Positions 21,034 to 34,699 of a stretch of DNA of 64,000 bases are shown here, one piece after another. Location of the stretch: contig NC_092673.1 in NCBI RefSeq assembly GCF_964355755.1, positions 10,919,001-10,983,000 of the forward strand. The letters run 5' to 3'. The notes beneath the pieces were generated by a model, which did no database searches, was not told the DNA's origin, and saw only the letters and a program-made list of their open reading frames with translations. How positions within the stretch are numbered: the stretch's first letter is position 1; every line of letters begins with the position of its first letter. The translations under genes and the position numbers were made by a program. The stretch is from Antedon mediterranea. Lineage: Eukaryota > Echinodermata > Crinoidea > Comatulida > Antedonidae.

Positions 21034-22450
21034 ACTAGACATGAAACTCGTCACTTTGACGAGTTAGTTATCCGCTCGACAAACGTCATGTGCACGTCAT
21101 ACATTGGAATGTTGCACACAGAAAAAGATTATGGCATTATGACCTGAACTGAAGAATATGATAAGTTGTTATTGCTGAATTCTATTAATTTGATTCATAT
21201 ATAGTATACACAGTATAATCTGTATCCATATCTCATACAGTGTAGAATAGATGAAATTACGGGACCCGCTATTTAATACAATTTTTAACATGTTGACGGT
21301 TTTAAAATGAAACGCGAAGGTAGCAAATTTGGAAGGAAATTATCTCAGCAACAACATATTAACGTGTAGAAGAAATTTGAATACGTGAAATATTAATGCG
21401 CGCTTTTTTAAATGTAATGAATTATGACGCAAAAGATGAAAATACAACTTTTTTTTATTTAACTGGCCATATGATGACGTCACAACATCCGATTGGCAAA
21501 ATTTTCACATGATTTTGTATCTACAATCAAATAGCTTCCAGAAAACGTTTTAATCGTGATTATCACATTTTATTCTTACGAGCTATAACAGATTAAAATT
21601 TACTGTAAAGATGAAATTAATGCCACACGTAATTAAAATTTTTAGGCATGATGACGTCAAAAGAATTAAAATATTTTTAACTCATGCGAAAGATAGTTGA
21701 TTGACCTAGACAATATCAAAATCGGGGTGAAAATGGAAAATGGATAAGTGGATATGCGCTCTATTAAATGTGATGACCTATTACGAAAGATACAAAAATC
21801 CTAAATTATATATTCGCTTGGCCATACGATGACGTCACAATGTCCGGTTAGCCATATTAATACATTATTCGATATCTACAACTCATCAACTTCCAGAATA
21901 TGTAATAAAAACAACTTTCACCGTTTAGTTTAGAAACTACGACTGTTTAAAAAAAGGCATAATTTTGACGAATTTTTGAACTTTTTCATCAAAAACGTGC
22001 GCAAATTGTTCAGTTCGACGTGCTCGTATGACATGATTTTAAGTCGAAATTGTTTAAAAGTTGGTAAAATTACTAAAAAAAAGGCTAGAAAAACATAAAT
22101 CACACGAAGAAAATATGTTTTTAACGCTACATGCGCACCGCGCACGTAAAAATTTGTGGGCGCGTGGGAATTTTTGACGACATTATTAGACATGATGACG
22201 TCATAAAAATTAAAATATTTTTAATTCATGCGAAAGATAATTGATTGACGTTGACAATCTTAAAATCACAGGGGAAATGGAATACGTATAAGCGAGATGC
22301 GCTCTATTGAATGTGATGAGCAATAACGAAAGATACAAAAATCCTATATTTTACATGAGTGTGGCCATACGATGACGTCATAACATCCGAGAGGTAGAAA
22401 TTCTGCATGAATTCATTTCTACAATTTATCTTCTTGCATAATAAGTTTAA
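21034..22450 (-). repeat. Array unit 3 (A, B, partial C, extra B)
   Basis: 1417 bp. Block C breaks off after GTGGGAATTTTTGACG near 22178 and re-enters a second subrepeat B (TTAGACATGATGACGTCATAA). The next unit's ACTAG follows with no normal unit end. It is a recombinant unit. Confidence 0.85.
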
Positions 22451-23964
22451 ACTAGACATGAAACTCGTCACTTTGACGAGTTAGTTATCCGCACGACAAA
22501 CGCCACGAGCACGTCATACGTTGGAATATTGCACACAGAAAAAGATTATGGCATTATGACCTGAAGAAGAATATGATTATGTTATTATTGCTGAATTCTG
22601 TTATTTTGTGTCATATAGTATACACAGTATAATCTGTATACATCACATACAGTGTAGAATAGGTGAAATTACGGGACCCGCTCTTTATTCCAATTTTTAA
22701 CATGCCGACAGTATCAAAATGAAACACTAAGATAGCAAATTCGGAAGGAAATTATATCAGCAACCACATATTAGCATGTAGAAGAAATTTGAATACGTGA
22801 AATATTGATGCGCGCTCTTTTAAATGTAATGAATTATAATGCAAAAGATGAAAATACGACTTTTTTTATTTAACTGGCCATATGATGACGTCACAACATC
22901 TGATTGGCAAAATGTTCACATGATTTCGTATCTACAATTCAATAGCTTCCAGAAAACGTTTTAATCGTGATTATCACATTTCATTCTTACGAGCTATAAC
23001 AGATTAAAATTTACTGTAAAGATGAAATTTATGCAACATGTAATTAAAATTTTTAGGCATGATGACGTCATAAAAATTAAAATATTTTTAACTCATGCGA
23101 AAGACAGTTGATTGACCTAGACAATATCAAAATCGGGGTGAAAATGGAAAACGGATAAGTGTAGATGCGCTCTATTAAATGTGATGAGCTATGACGAAAG
23201 ATACAAAAATCCTAAATTTTGTATTCGCGTAGCCATACAGTGATGTCACAATGTCTGGTTAGCCATATTAATGCATGATCCGATATTTACAACTCATCAA
23301 CTTCCAGAATATGCAATAAAAATAACTTTCACCGTTTAGTTTAGAAACTACGACTGTTTAAAAAAAGGTATAATTTTGACAAATTTTGACGAATTTTTGC
23401 ACTTTTTCATCAAAAACGCACATAAATTATCCAATTCGACGTGCCCGTATGATGTAATTTTAAGTTGAAAATGTTTAGAAATTTGTAAAATTACTAAAAA
23501 AGGGTGGAAAAACATAAATCACGGAAAAAAAATTGTTATCAACGCTACGTGTGCACCGCACGCATAAAAAATGCGCACGCGTGGGAATTTTTGACATGCT
23601 CAAAATGACATGAAACCCGTAGAAAGTTGATTAGAAATTGATTTTTCTCAATTTGAAATTTTAAACGCGCGTGCGCGCGTAACTTCGTGTGAAACATGCC
23701 ATTTTTTTCCCACAGTCAGTTAGCGCAAGATATAAATTAAACTTTTGTTAAGTTTCAATTTAAATTGTTATATGGTTTTCGATATATATTAAATACGCGA
23801 AATTCGTAAAAACGCGCGTAAGTCATGTGGCGCAACTCTGTCGTCATTCACAATAGGAGGTGCACAATTTCACGTGAATGCCCACATTTTGACAAAGTTA
23901 TAAAATGTTATGTTTACACGTTTTTGAGTTACGCGAGACACAAAATTGACAGAAAGAAAGAATA
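22451..23964 (-). repeat. Array unit 4 (full length)
   Basis: 1514 bp, with the order head, A, B, C intact. The head is of the ACATGAAACTCGTC type, and the unit ends CAGAAAGAAAGAATA before the next ACTAG. Confidence 0.9.
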
Positions 23965-25487
23965 ACTAGACATGAAACTCGTCACTTTGACGAGTTAGTT
24001 ATCCGCACGACAAACGCCACATGCACGTCATACGTTAGAACTTTGCACACAAAATAAGATTAGGGCATTATGACCTGATCTGAAGAATACGATATGTTGT
24101 TAGTGTTGAATTCTGTCAATTTTGTGTCATATAGTATAATTATACAGTATAAACAGTATAATCTGTATACATATCACATACAGTGTAGAATAGGTGAAAT
24201 TACGAGACCCGCTATTTATTCCAATTTTTAACATGTTGGCGGTTTCAAAATGAAACGCTAGGGTAGCAATTTCGAAAGTAAATTATCTCAGCAACAACGT
24301 ATTAACGTGTAGAAGAAATTTGAATACGTGAAATATTGATGCGCGCTCTTTAAAATGTAATGAATTATGACGCAAAAGATGAAAATACGACTTTGTTCAT
24401 TTAACTGGCCATATGATGACGTCACAACATCCGATTGGCAAAATTTTTACATGATTTCGTATCTACAATCCAATAGCTTCCAGAAAACGTTTTAATCGTG
24501 ATTATCACATTTTATTCTTACGAGCTATAACAGATTAAAATTTACTGTAAAGATGAAATTAATGCCACACGTAATTTAACATTTTAGGCATGATGACGTC
24601 AAAAAAATTAAACTATTTTTAACTCATGCGAAAGGTAGTTGATTGACCTAGACAATATCAAAATCGGGGTGAAAATGGAAAAGGGATAAGTGGAGATGCG
24701 CTCTATTAAATGTTATGACCTATTACGAAAGACAAAAAAATCTTAAATTTTATATTCGCGTGGCCATACAATAACGTCACAATATCCGGTTAGCCATATT
24801 AATACATTATTCGATATCTACAACTCATCAACTTCCAGAAAATGTCATCCACAAAAAGTTGACCGTGCAGTTTAGAAATTACGACTGTTTAAAAAAAGGC
24901 ATAATTTTGACGAATTTTTGAACTTTTTCATCAAAAACGAGCGCAAATTGTTCAGTTCGACGTGCTCGTATGAGATGATTTTAAGTCAAAATGGTTTAAA
25001 AGTTGGTAAAACTACTAAAAAAGGCTAGAAAAACATAAATCAAGCGAAGAAAATATGTTTTTAACGCTACATGCGCACCGCGCACGTAAAAATTTGCGGG
25101 GGCGTGGGAATTTTGGACATGTTCAAAATGTCAAGATCAGCGTAGAAAGTTGATTAGAAATTAATTTTGCGTATTTTGAAATTTTAAATGCGCGTGCGCG
25201 CGTAACTTCTTGTAAAACACGCCATTTTTAGTTAACTAAAAGTTTGCTCTTGATATGACTTAAATTTTCATGAAGGGTAAAAAAAAAATTACTCTTTGTT
25301 TTTAAGCTATAATCAATCATTAAAAAACATAAAATCGCGCGTAAGTCACGTTGCGCAACTCTGACGTCATTCAAAATAGGAGGCGCACAACTTCACGTAA
25401 ATTACCACATGTTGTCAAAGTTATGAAATATTATGTTTACACATTTTAGAGATACGTGAGCCACAAAAAAACGGGAAAGAAAGAAGA
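23965..25487 (-). repeat. Array unit 5 (full length)
   Basis: 1523 bp with the complete order. It has a small local duplication in the head (TATAGTATAATTATACAGTATAAACAG near 24131). Confidence 0.9.
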
Positions 25488-27021
25488 ACTAGACATGAAA
25501 CTCGTCACTTTGACGAGTTAGTTATCCGCACGACAAACGCCACGCGCACGTCATACGTTGGAATTTTGCACACGGAAAAAGATTATGACATTATGACCTG
25601 AACTGAAGAATATCATATGCTGTTAGTGCTGAATTCTGTCAATTTTGTGTCATATAGTATATACAGTGCAAACGGTATAATCTGTATACATGTTACATAC
25701 AGTGTAGAATAGGTGAAATTACGGGTCCCCCCGTTTATACTTATTTTTAACACGGCTTCGGTATCAAAATGAAACACTAAGATAGCAATTTCGGAAGGAA
25801 ATTATCTCAGCAACAACATATTAACGTGTGGAAGAAATTTGAATACGTAAAATATAGATGCGCGCCCTTTTAAATGTGATGAACTATTACGCAAAATATG
25901 AAAATACGACTTTTTTTATTCAACTGGCCATATGATGACGTCACAACATCCGATTGGCAAAATGTTTACATGAATTCGTATCTACAATCCAATAGCTTCC
26001 TGAAAACGTTTTAATCATGATTATCACGTTTTATTATGACGAGCTATAACAGATTGAAATTTACTGTAAAGATGAAAATAAGTGACCCACGTTATTTTCA
26101 TTTTTAGACATGATGACGTCATCAAAATTAAAATATTTTAACTCATGCGAAAGATAGTTGATTGACCTAGATAATATAAAAATCGGGGTGAAAATGGAAA
26201 ACAGATAATTGGAGATGCGCTCTATTAAATGTGATGAGCTATGATGAAAGATACAAAAATTCTATTTTTTATATTCGCATGGCCATACGATGTCGTCACA
26301 ATGTCCGGTAAGCCGTATTGATGCATGATACATGATCTACAACTCATCATCTTCCAAAATACGTAATAAAAATAACTTTTACCGTTTAGTTTAGAAACTA
26401 CGACTGTTTAAAAAAAGGTATAATTTTGACAAATTTTGACAAATTTTTGAACTTTTTCATCAAAAACGCACATAAATTATCCAATTCGACGTGCCCGTAT
26501 GACGTAATTTGAAGTCGAAATTGTTTAAAAGTTGGTAAAATTACTAGAAAAGGCTGAAAAAACATAAATCACGCGAAAAAATCTGTTTTTAACGGTATGT
26601 GTGCTCCGCGCGCGTAAAAAATTGCGCGCGCCTGGGAATTTTTGACATGCTCAAAATGACATGAAACGCGTAGAAAGTTGATTAGAAATTAATTTTGCGC
26701 ATTTTGAAATTTTAAATGCGCGTACGCGCGTAACTTTTTGTAAAACACGCATTTTTTTTTCAACAAAAAGTTAGCGCATGATTTAAATTAAACTTTTGCA
26801 AAGTTTCAATTTAAAATGTTATTTGGTTTTTGACCTATGTTAAATAGGTGAAATTCATAAAATCGCGCGTAAGTCATGTTGCGCAACTCTGACATAATTC
26901 AAAAATAGGAGGTGCACAACTTCACGTGAATGCCCTCATGCTGACAAAGTTATAACATGTTATGTTTACAAGTTTTTGAGATACGTGAGACACAAAAATG
27001 GGGGAGAAGGAAAGAAAAAAA
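25488..27021 (-). repeat. Array unit 6 (near twin of unit 9)
   Basis: 1534 bp. The head variant with ATTATGACATTATGACC and GGGTCCCCCCGTTTATAC, and the tail GGGGGAGAAGGAAAG, are shared almost base for base with unit 9, which starts 4692 bp downstream (three units away). Confidence 0.9.
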
Positions 27022-28651
27022 ACTAGACATGTAACTCGTCACTTTGACGAGTTTGGTTAGCCGCCGCGCAAGTGGTGCAACATTAACATTAAGGGGATAG
27101 GTTGAGGACAAAAGGAAGTGTTCACGTTGGCATTATGACCTGAACTGAAGAATATGATATGTTGTTATTGCTGAATTTTATTATTTAAATTCATATATAG
27201 TATACACAGTATAATCTTTATCCATATCACATACAGTGTAGAATAGGTGAAATTACGGGACCCGCTATTTATTGCAATTTTTAACATGTTGACGGTTTTA
27301 AAATGAAACGCGAAGGTAGCAATTCCGAAAGGAAATTATCTCAGCAACAACGTATTAGCGTGTAGAAGAAATTTGAATACGTGAAATATTGATGCGCGCT
27401 CTTTTAAATGTAATGAATTATGACGCAAAAGATGAAAATACGACCTTTTTTATTTAACTGGCCATATGATGACGTCACAACATCCGATTGGCAACATTTT
27501 TACATAATTTCGTATCTACAATCCAATAGCTTCCAGAAAAGGTTTTAATCGTGATTATCAAGTTTTATTCTTACGAGCTATAACAGATTAAAATTTACTG
27601 TAAAGATGAAATTGATGCCACACGTGATTAAAATTTTTAGGCATGATGACGTCAAAAAAATTAAAATATTTTTAACTCATGCGAAAGATACTTGATTGAC
27701 CTAGACAAAATCAAAATCGGGGTGAAAATGGAAAACGGATAAGTGGAGATGCGCTCTATTCAATGTGATGAGCTATGACGAAAGATACAAAAATCCTAAA
27801 CTTTATATTCGCGTGGCCATACGATGACGTCACAATGTCCGGTTAGCCATATTAATACCTGATCCGATATCTACAACTCATCTACTTCCAGAATATGCCA
27901 TCCACAAAAAGTTGACCGTCTAGTTTAGAAATTACGACTGTTTAAAAAAAGGCATATTTTAAACAAATGTTTTAACCTTTTCATAAAAAACGCGCGCAAA
28001 TTGTCCAATTCGACGTGCTCGTATGACGTATCTTTAAGTCGAAATTGTTTAAAATTTGGTAAAATTACTAGAAAAGGCTGGAAAAATATAAATCACGCGA
28101 AAAAAGTACGTTTTCAAGACTACGTGCGCACCGCACACGTAAAAATGTGCGCACGCGTGGGAATTTTTGACATGCTTAAAACGACATGAAACGCGTAGAA
28201 AGTTGATTATAAATTAATTTTGCGCATTTTGAAATTTTAAATGCGCGTGCGCGCGTAACTTTGTGTAAAACACGCAATTTTTTTTCAACAGAAAGTTAGC
28301 GCATGATATAAATTAAACTTTTGCAAAGTTTCAAGTTGAAATGTTATTTGGTTGTCGAGCTATGTTAAATACGACAAAATCGTTAAATCGCGCGTAAGTC
28401 ACGTTGCGCAATTGTAAAAGTCATGAAAAGCTTCGCTTGACGACGTTACGTAAATGTCAATATATTAAGATAGTTACCGAAATGTTATGTTTGCGAGCTT
28501 TAGAGAAAAGCGTTACACAAAAATCATACAGGTTGATTTCGTACAATCACAAGAGGTTATCCTGCAACTTCGTTGCGGATAACCAAAAAGTAACAGGACA
28601 GTTACAAGGAGTTATCCGCTCAATGCGGATAACTAATAATACAGAAAAAGA
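27022..28651 (-). repeat. Array unit 7 (variant head, with two mini-hairpins)
   Basis: 1630 bp. After the terminal hairpin the head has a distinctive segment, GTGGTGCAACATTAACATTA then GGGGATAGGTTGAGGAC, also found in unit 16 at 43729 but nowhere else seen. The unit end carries a diverged block and two mini-hairpins. Confidence 0.9.
28555..28634. repeat. Two junction mini-hairpins (one G:C, one A:T type)
   Basis: 28555-28584: GGTTATCC...GGATAACC with inner GCAAC/GTTGC pairing. 28610-28634: AGTTATCCGC / GCGGATAACT, loop TCAAT, preceded by GTAACAGGACAGTTACAAGG. Confidence 0.9.
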
Positions 28652-30179
28652 ACTAGACATGTAACTCGTCACTTTGACGAGTTAGTTATCCGCACGACAA
28701 AGGCCACGTAGACGTCATACGTTAGAATATTGCACACAGAAAAAGATTATGGCAATATGACCTGAACTGAAGAATATGATATGTTGTTATTGCTGAATTC
28801 TGTTATTTTGTGTCATATTATATATACAATATAATCTGTATACATATTACATACAGTGTAGAATAGGTGAAATGACTGGACCCGCCATTTATTCCAATTT
28901 TTAACATAGCGACGGTATCAAAATGAAACACTAAGATAGCAATTTCGGAAGGAAATTATCTCGGCAATAACATATTAATGTGTAGAAGAAATTTAAATAC
29001 GTAAAATATTGATGCGCGCTCTTTTAAATGTGATGAATTATGACGCAAAAGATGAAAATACAACTTTTTTTATTTAACTGGTCATATGATGACGTCACAA
29101 CATCCGATTGGCAAAATGTTTACATAAATTCGTATCTACAATCCAATAGCTTCCAGAAAACGTTTTAATCATGATTATCACGTTTTATTCTGACGAGCTA
29201 TAACAGATTGAAATTTACTGTAAAGACGAAAATAAGTGACCCATGTTATTTACATATTTAGACATGATGACGTCATAAAAATTAAAATATTTTTAACTCA
29301 TACGAAAGATAGTTGATTGACCTAGATAATATAAAAATCGGGGTAAAAATGGAAAACAGATAATTGGAGATGCGCTCTATTAAATGTCATGCGCTATGAT
29401 GAAAGATACAAAAATCCTATATTTTATATTCGCATGGCCATACGGTGACGTCACAATGTTCGGTTAGCCATATTAATACATGATCCAAAATCTACAACTC
29501 ATCAACTTTCAGAATATGCAAAAAAAATTACTTTCACCGTTTAGTTTAGGAACTACGACTGTTTAAAAAAGGGCATAATTTTGACAAATTTTGACGATTT
29601 TTTGAACTTTTTCATAAAAAATGCACGTAAATTATCCAATTCAACGTGCCCGTATGACGTAATTTTAAGTCGAAATTGTTCAAAAGTTGGTAAAATTACT
29701 AGAAAAAGCTGGAAAAACATAAATCACTCGAAAAAAAATTGTTTTCAACGCTACGTGCGTACCGCGCGCGTAAAAATTTGAGCGCACGTGGGAATTTTTT
29801 ACATGCTCTAAATGACATGAAACGCGTAGAAAGTTGATTAGATATTGATTTTTCGCATTTTGAAATTTTAAACGCGCTTGCACGCGTAACTTCGTGTGAA
29901 ACATGCCAATTTTTTTTCACATTCAGTTAGCGCAAAATATCAATTAAACTTTTGTTAAGTTTCAATTTAAATTGCTATATGGTTTTCAATCTATGTTAAA
30001 AAGGCGAAATTCGTAAAAATGCGCGTAAGTCATGTTGCGCAACTCTGACGTCATTCAAAAATAGGAGGTGCACAACTTCACCTGAATGATCTCATGCTGA
30101 CAAAGTTATAACATGTTATGTTTACACGTTTTTGAGATACGCGAGACACAAAAATAGAGGAGAAAGAAAGAAAAAAAAA
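28652..30179 (-). repeat. Array unit 8 (full length)
   Basis: 1528 bp with the order head, A, B, C. The end is an A-run with no mini-hairpin. Confidence 0.9.
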
Positions 30180-31815
30180 ACTAGACATGAAACTCGTCAC
30201 TTTGACGAGTTAGTTATCCGCACGACAAACGCCACGCGCACGTCATACGTTGGAATTTTGCACACGGAAAAAGATTATGACATTATGACCTGAACTGAAG
30301 AATATCATATGCTGTTAGTGCTGAATTCTGTCAATTTTGTGTCATATAGTATATACAGTGCAAACGGTATAATCTGTATACATGTTACATACAGTGTAGA
30401 ATAGGTGAAATTACGGGTCCCCCCGTTTATACTTATTTTTAACACGGCTTCGGTATCAAAATAAAACACTAAGATACCAATTTCGGAAGAAAATTATCTC
30501 AGCAACAACATATTAACGTGTGGAAGAAATTTGAATACGTAAAATATAGATGCGCGCCCTTTTAAATGTGATGAACTATTACGCAAAATATGAAAATACG
30601 ACTTTTTTTATTCAACTGGCCATATGATGACGTCACAACATCCCATTGGCAAAATGTTTACATGAATTCGTATCTACAATCCAATAGCTTCCAGAAAACG
30701 TTTTAATCATGATTATCACGTTTTATTCTGACGAGCTATAACAGATTGAAATTTACTGTAAAGATGAAATTAATGCCACACGTAATTTAAATTTTTAGGC
30801 TTGATGACATCATAAAAATTAAAATATTTTTAACTCATGCTAATATAGTTGATTGACCTAGACAATATCAAAATCGGGGTGAAAATGGAAAACAGATAAT
30901 TGGAGATGCGCTCTATTAAATGTGACGAGCTATGATGAAAGATACAAAAATTCTATTTTTTATATTCGCATGGCCATACGATGACGTCACAATGTCCGGT
31001 AAGCCGTATTGATGCATGATTCATGATCTACAACTCATAATCTTCCAAAATACGTAATAAAAATAACTTTTACCGTTTAGTTTAGAAACTACGACTGTTT
31101 AAAAAAAGGTATAATTTTGACAAATTTTGACAAATTTTTGAACTTTTTCATCAAAAACGCACATAAATTATCCAATTCGACGTGCCCGTATGACGTAATT
31201 TGAAGTCGAAATTGTTTAAAAGTTGGTAAAATTACTAGAAAAGGCTGAAAAAACATAAATCACGCGAAAAAATCTGTTTTTAACGGTACGTGTGCTCCGC
31301 GCGCGTAAAAATTTGCGCGCGCATGGGAATTTTTGACATGCTCAAAATGACATGAAACGCGTAGAAAGTTGATTAGAAATTAATTTTGCGCATTTTGAAA
31401 TTTTAAATGCGCGTACGCGCGTAACTTTTTGTAAAACACGCATTTTTTTTTCAACAAAAAGTTAGCGCATGATATAAATTAAACTTTTGCAAAGTTTCAA
31501 TTTAAAATGTTATTTGGTTTTTGACCTATGTTAAATATGTGAAATTCATAAAATCGCGCGTAAGTCATGTTGCGCAACTCTGACATAATTCAAAAATAGG
31601 AGGTGCACAACTTCACGTGAATGCCCTCATGCTGACAAAGTTATAACATGTTATGTTTACAAGTTTTTGAGATACGTGAGACACAAAAATGGGGGAGAAG
31701 GAAAGAAAAAAAAAAAGTAACAGGACAGTTACAAGGAGTTATCCGCTCAATGCGGATAACTAAAAAAAAGTAACAGGACAGTTACAAGGAGTTATCCGCT
31801 GAGTGCGGATAACTA
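30180..31815 (-). repeat. Array unit 9 (near twin of unit 6, with two mini-hairpins)
   Basis: 1636 bp. It is almost identical to unit 6 over ~1.5 kb, with two added mini-hairpin units at its right end. Confidence 0.9.
31737..31814. repeat. Two tandem junction mini-hairpins (A:T type)
   Basis: 31737-31761 and 31790-31814, both AGTTATCCGC / GCGGATAACT, each preceded by AAAAGTAACAGGACAGTTAC. The 53-bp repeat period shows the mini-unit itself is tandemly duplicated. Confidence 0.9.
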
Positions 31816-33118
31816 ACTAGATTTGAACTCGTCACTTTGACGAGTTAGTTATCCGCACGACAAACGGCACGCGCACGTCATACGTTGGAATTTTGCACAC
31901 GGAAAAAGATTATGGCATTATGACCTGAATTTAAGAATATCATATGCTGTTAGTGCTGAATTCTGTCAATTTTGTGTCATATAGTATACAGTGCAAACGG
32001 TATAATCTGTATACATGTTACATACAGTGTAGAATAGGTGAAATTACGGGACCCCACGTTTATTCTTATTTTTAACATGGCGACGGTATCAAAATGAAAC
32101 ACTAAGATAGCAATTTCGGAAAGACATTATCTCAGCAACCACATATTAATGTGTAGAAGAAATTTGAGTACGTAAAATATAGATGTGCGGCCTTTTAAAT
32201 GTGATGAACTATTACGCGAAATATGAAAATACGACTTTTTTTATTCAACTGGCCACATGATGACGTCACAACATCCGATTGGAAAAATGTTTGACGTCAT
32301 AAAAATTAAAATATGTTTAACTCAAGTGAAAGATAGTTGATTGACCTAGATAATATAAAAATCGGGGTGAAAATGGAAAACAGATAATTGGAGATGCGCT
32401 CTATTAAATGTGATGAGCTATGATGAAAGATACAAAAATCCTATATTTTATATTCGCGTGGCCCCACGATGACGTCACAATGTCCGGTTAGCCATATTAA
32501 TGCATGATCCAATATCTACAATTCATCAACTTCCAGAATATGTAATAAAAACAACTTTCACCGTTTAGTTTAGGAACTACGACTGTTTAAAAAAAGGCAT
32601 AATTTTGAAGAATTTTTGAACTTTTTCATCAAAAACCTGGGCAAATTATCAAATTCTACGGGCTCATATGACATGATTTTAAGTCGAAATTGTTTAAAAA
32701 TTGGTAAAATTACTAGAAAAGGCTGGAAAAACTTAAATCGTGAGAAAAAATTTTTTAAATGCTTAAAATGACATGAAACGCATAGAAAGTTGATTAGAAA
32801 TTGATTTTTCGCATTTTCAAATTTAAAATGCGCGTGCCATTTTTTTTCTACATACAGTTAGCGCAAGATATAAATTAAACTTTTGCTAAGTTTCAATTTA
32901 AATTGTTGAATGGTTTTTGATCTATGTTAAAAACGCGAAATTCATAAAAACGCACGTAAGTCACATTGCGCAACTCTGACGTCATTCAAAAATAGGAGGT
33001 GCACAACTTCACGTGAATGCCCATATGTCGACAAAGTTATGAAATGTTATGTTAACACGTTTTAGAGATATGCTCTGCACAAAAAGTGAGAGAGAAAGAC
33101 CGAAGAATAATGTGAAAA
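31816..33118 (-). repeat. Array unit 10 (hybrid head, internal deletion)
   Basis: 1303 bp. It has an ATTTG-type terminus joined to an ACATG-type head. It is deleted near 32292, where the end of A (AAAATGTTT) joins GACGTCATAAAAATT of B, and part of block C is missing near 32745. Confidence 0.85.
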
Positions 33119-33139
33119 ACTAGATTTGAACTCGTCACT
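33119..33139 (-). repeat. Array unit 11 (terminus only)
   Basis: Only ACTAGATTTGAACTCGTCAC and one further base remain before unrelated sequence begins. The break falls inside the terminal hairpin. Confidence 0.8.
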
Positions 33140-33164
33140 TTATAGAAAAATAGAAACTTTTTTC

Positions 33165-33330
33165 AAAAAATTACCATAAATTAAGCTTTTTTGACCCTTG
33201 ACCTCTAATGTTTGAATATGTCAATATCTCGGTAACTATTTGTTGTCAAATTGTTTAGAATATACACATTTATATTTGCTCTAACAAAATATTTTGTCAG
33301 AATTCAATTGGAAATGTCATTTTGAGCTAT
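33165..33330 (-). repeat. Inverted copy of the ~150-bp DR1-bearing repeat
   Basis: On the minus strand it matches the tandem repeat at 36361-36950: ATGACATTTCC..., TTAGAGCAAATATAAATGTG, and a near-DR1 AGGTCAAGGGTCA (complement of 33192-33204). It lies at the left edge of the block that splits the array, opposite in orientation to the copies at the right edge. Confidence 0.75.
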
Positions 33331-33370
33331 GACCCATCGTTTTGCATATAATAGCAATTAATAATCTATA

Positions 33371-33644
33371 AAAAGAGATCGAGAGAGGGGAGGGGGTTGG
33401 GGTGGATGGAGAGACACATATTTTTGTTACATGTTACACAAATGTTAAACTCTGTCTACACTATAACATTTTTATGCGACAAAAAAATGTGATGTGCCCA
33501 TATATGGACACGATGAATGACATATCACTACCATATTTGGGCACATCACACCTTTTTTGTTAAACTAGTTTATAGTGTAGACAAACATGTAAAAAATATG
33601 TGTGTCTCCATCACCCCAACCACCTCCCCCTCTCTCGCTTTTCC
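33371..33644. mobile_element. Large palindromic (fold-back) MITE
   Basis: Arms of ~135 bp. GAGAGAGGGGAGGGGGTTGG, GGAGAGACACATATTTTTG, TCTACACTATAAC and GTGATGTGCCCATATATGG on the left have complements on the right (CCATATTTGGGCACATCAC, TTATAGTGTAGACA, ATGTGTGTCTCC, CCCCCTCTCTCGC). The centre is near 33510. It has no ORF. No clear target duplication was found. Confidence 0.75.
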
Positions 33645-34005
33645 AATGCTACTGCATGCATCTATACACATCAAAATGACCGGAATTGTACTGGAAAGTT
33701 TTTAGCTACATTTGAAAATAAGTCCCAGAGGATGGGTGTATTGTAATGTTATCAGAATTATGGCAATTGTTTGTAGTGGGAAAGTTTTAAAACTACATTT
33801 GAAATATTTGCTAATAATATCACATGCTATTAAAGATATACTTATTTTCCCCCTGACAAAAGTAATTTTGACAAATATTTTGGTTGAATATGCAATTTTA
33901 ATGTCACACATAATAGTTTCACCAAAAATTGGATTGAAAAAAAATGATATAGTGCATACCCAAAAAAACTGTAATTCAAAGCAAAAAATAGGCTGGAAGT
34001 CAATA
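33645..34005. other. Unassigned sequence with overlapping open frames
   Basis: Both strands stay open for just over 100 codons (33702-34016 minus, 33712-34032 plus). Neither has a recognisable domain, and the frames mirror each other. I see no reason to call a gene. Confidence 0.3.
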
Positions 34006-34683
34006 GTGGGGTTCACATGGAACTATGTCTAGAAGAAGTGGATTTAACAATTTTCTACTAACTGGACTAACCTTGACAAATCCCGTTCTTTGGTACAATT
34101 ACCGGTATGTCTAGTTAATTAAATTTCATAAAATCCTGGTATTGGAGATTTTAAATGCTATTTTATGTAAAAAAAAAATCATCTATTTCTTTTATTTATC
34201 CCGATGTTGTTTACTTTTAACTTCTGATTACAAACAATTGGTCATTTTACTTTCTGTGTTAAATTTTGTATTCTATTTTTCAGTATAGTAAATATTTTAG
34301 GCCTACCATCTTCTAATATCTATTAGACCTCTGTCCTCGTCAGACATAGTTCATTTAATTTTTTAGGACATTTTATGGGGTACACAATGAAGAATGACCA
34401 TATTCTTTGCAATTCAAATGTTAAATATGAAAATGAAATGGGTTAAAAAATTCTTCAATTTCATTGGTGCAAATGAGGCTAAAGGCCACCCGCTGGGTTG
34501 TTAATTGGATTACCCTCATAAAATAACTGGCTATCCTTGGATTTACTTCTAAATCCAAGCAGCAATAATTTTCCAGAAAAAAAACATCATCCGGACATAA
34601 TTGAGCGTTCACATCCAAATTATGGTGAGATCATGTAGATAATCTACTTAAATTAACTAGCCATAGTTCGATGTGAACGCCAC
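34006..34683. mobile_element. Probable TIR element with TA duplication
   Basis: The ends GTGGGGTTCACATGGAACTA and the complement of GTGGCGTTCACATCGAACTA are inverted repeats, followed by TATGTCTAG/TATGGCTAG. TA flanks at 34004-34005 and 34684-34685. A further TTCACATCC lies subterminally near 34610. It has no transposase. Confidence 0.6.
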
Positions 34684-34699
34684 TACTGTTTATTTTGTC

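Noticed and set aside
33702-34032. Overlapping ~105-codon frames on both strands
   Set aside because: Hydrophobic, AT-driven translations with no recognisable motif. Opposite frames of equal length argue against selection.
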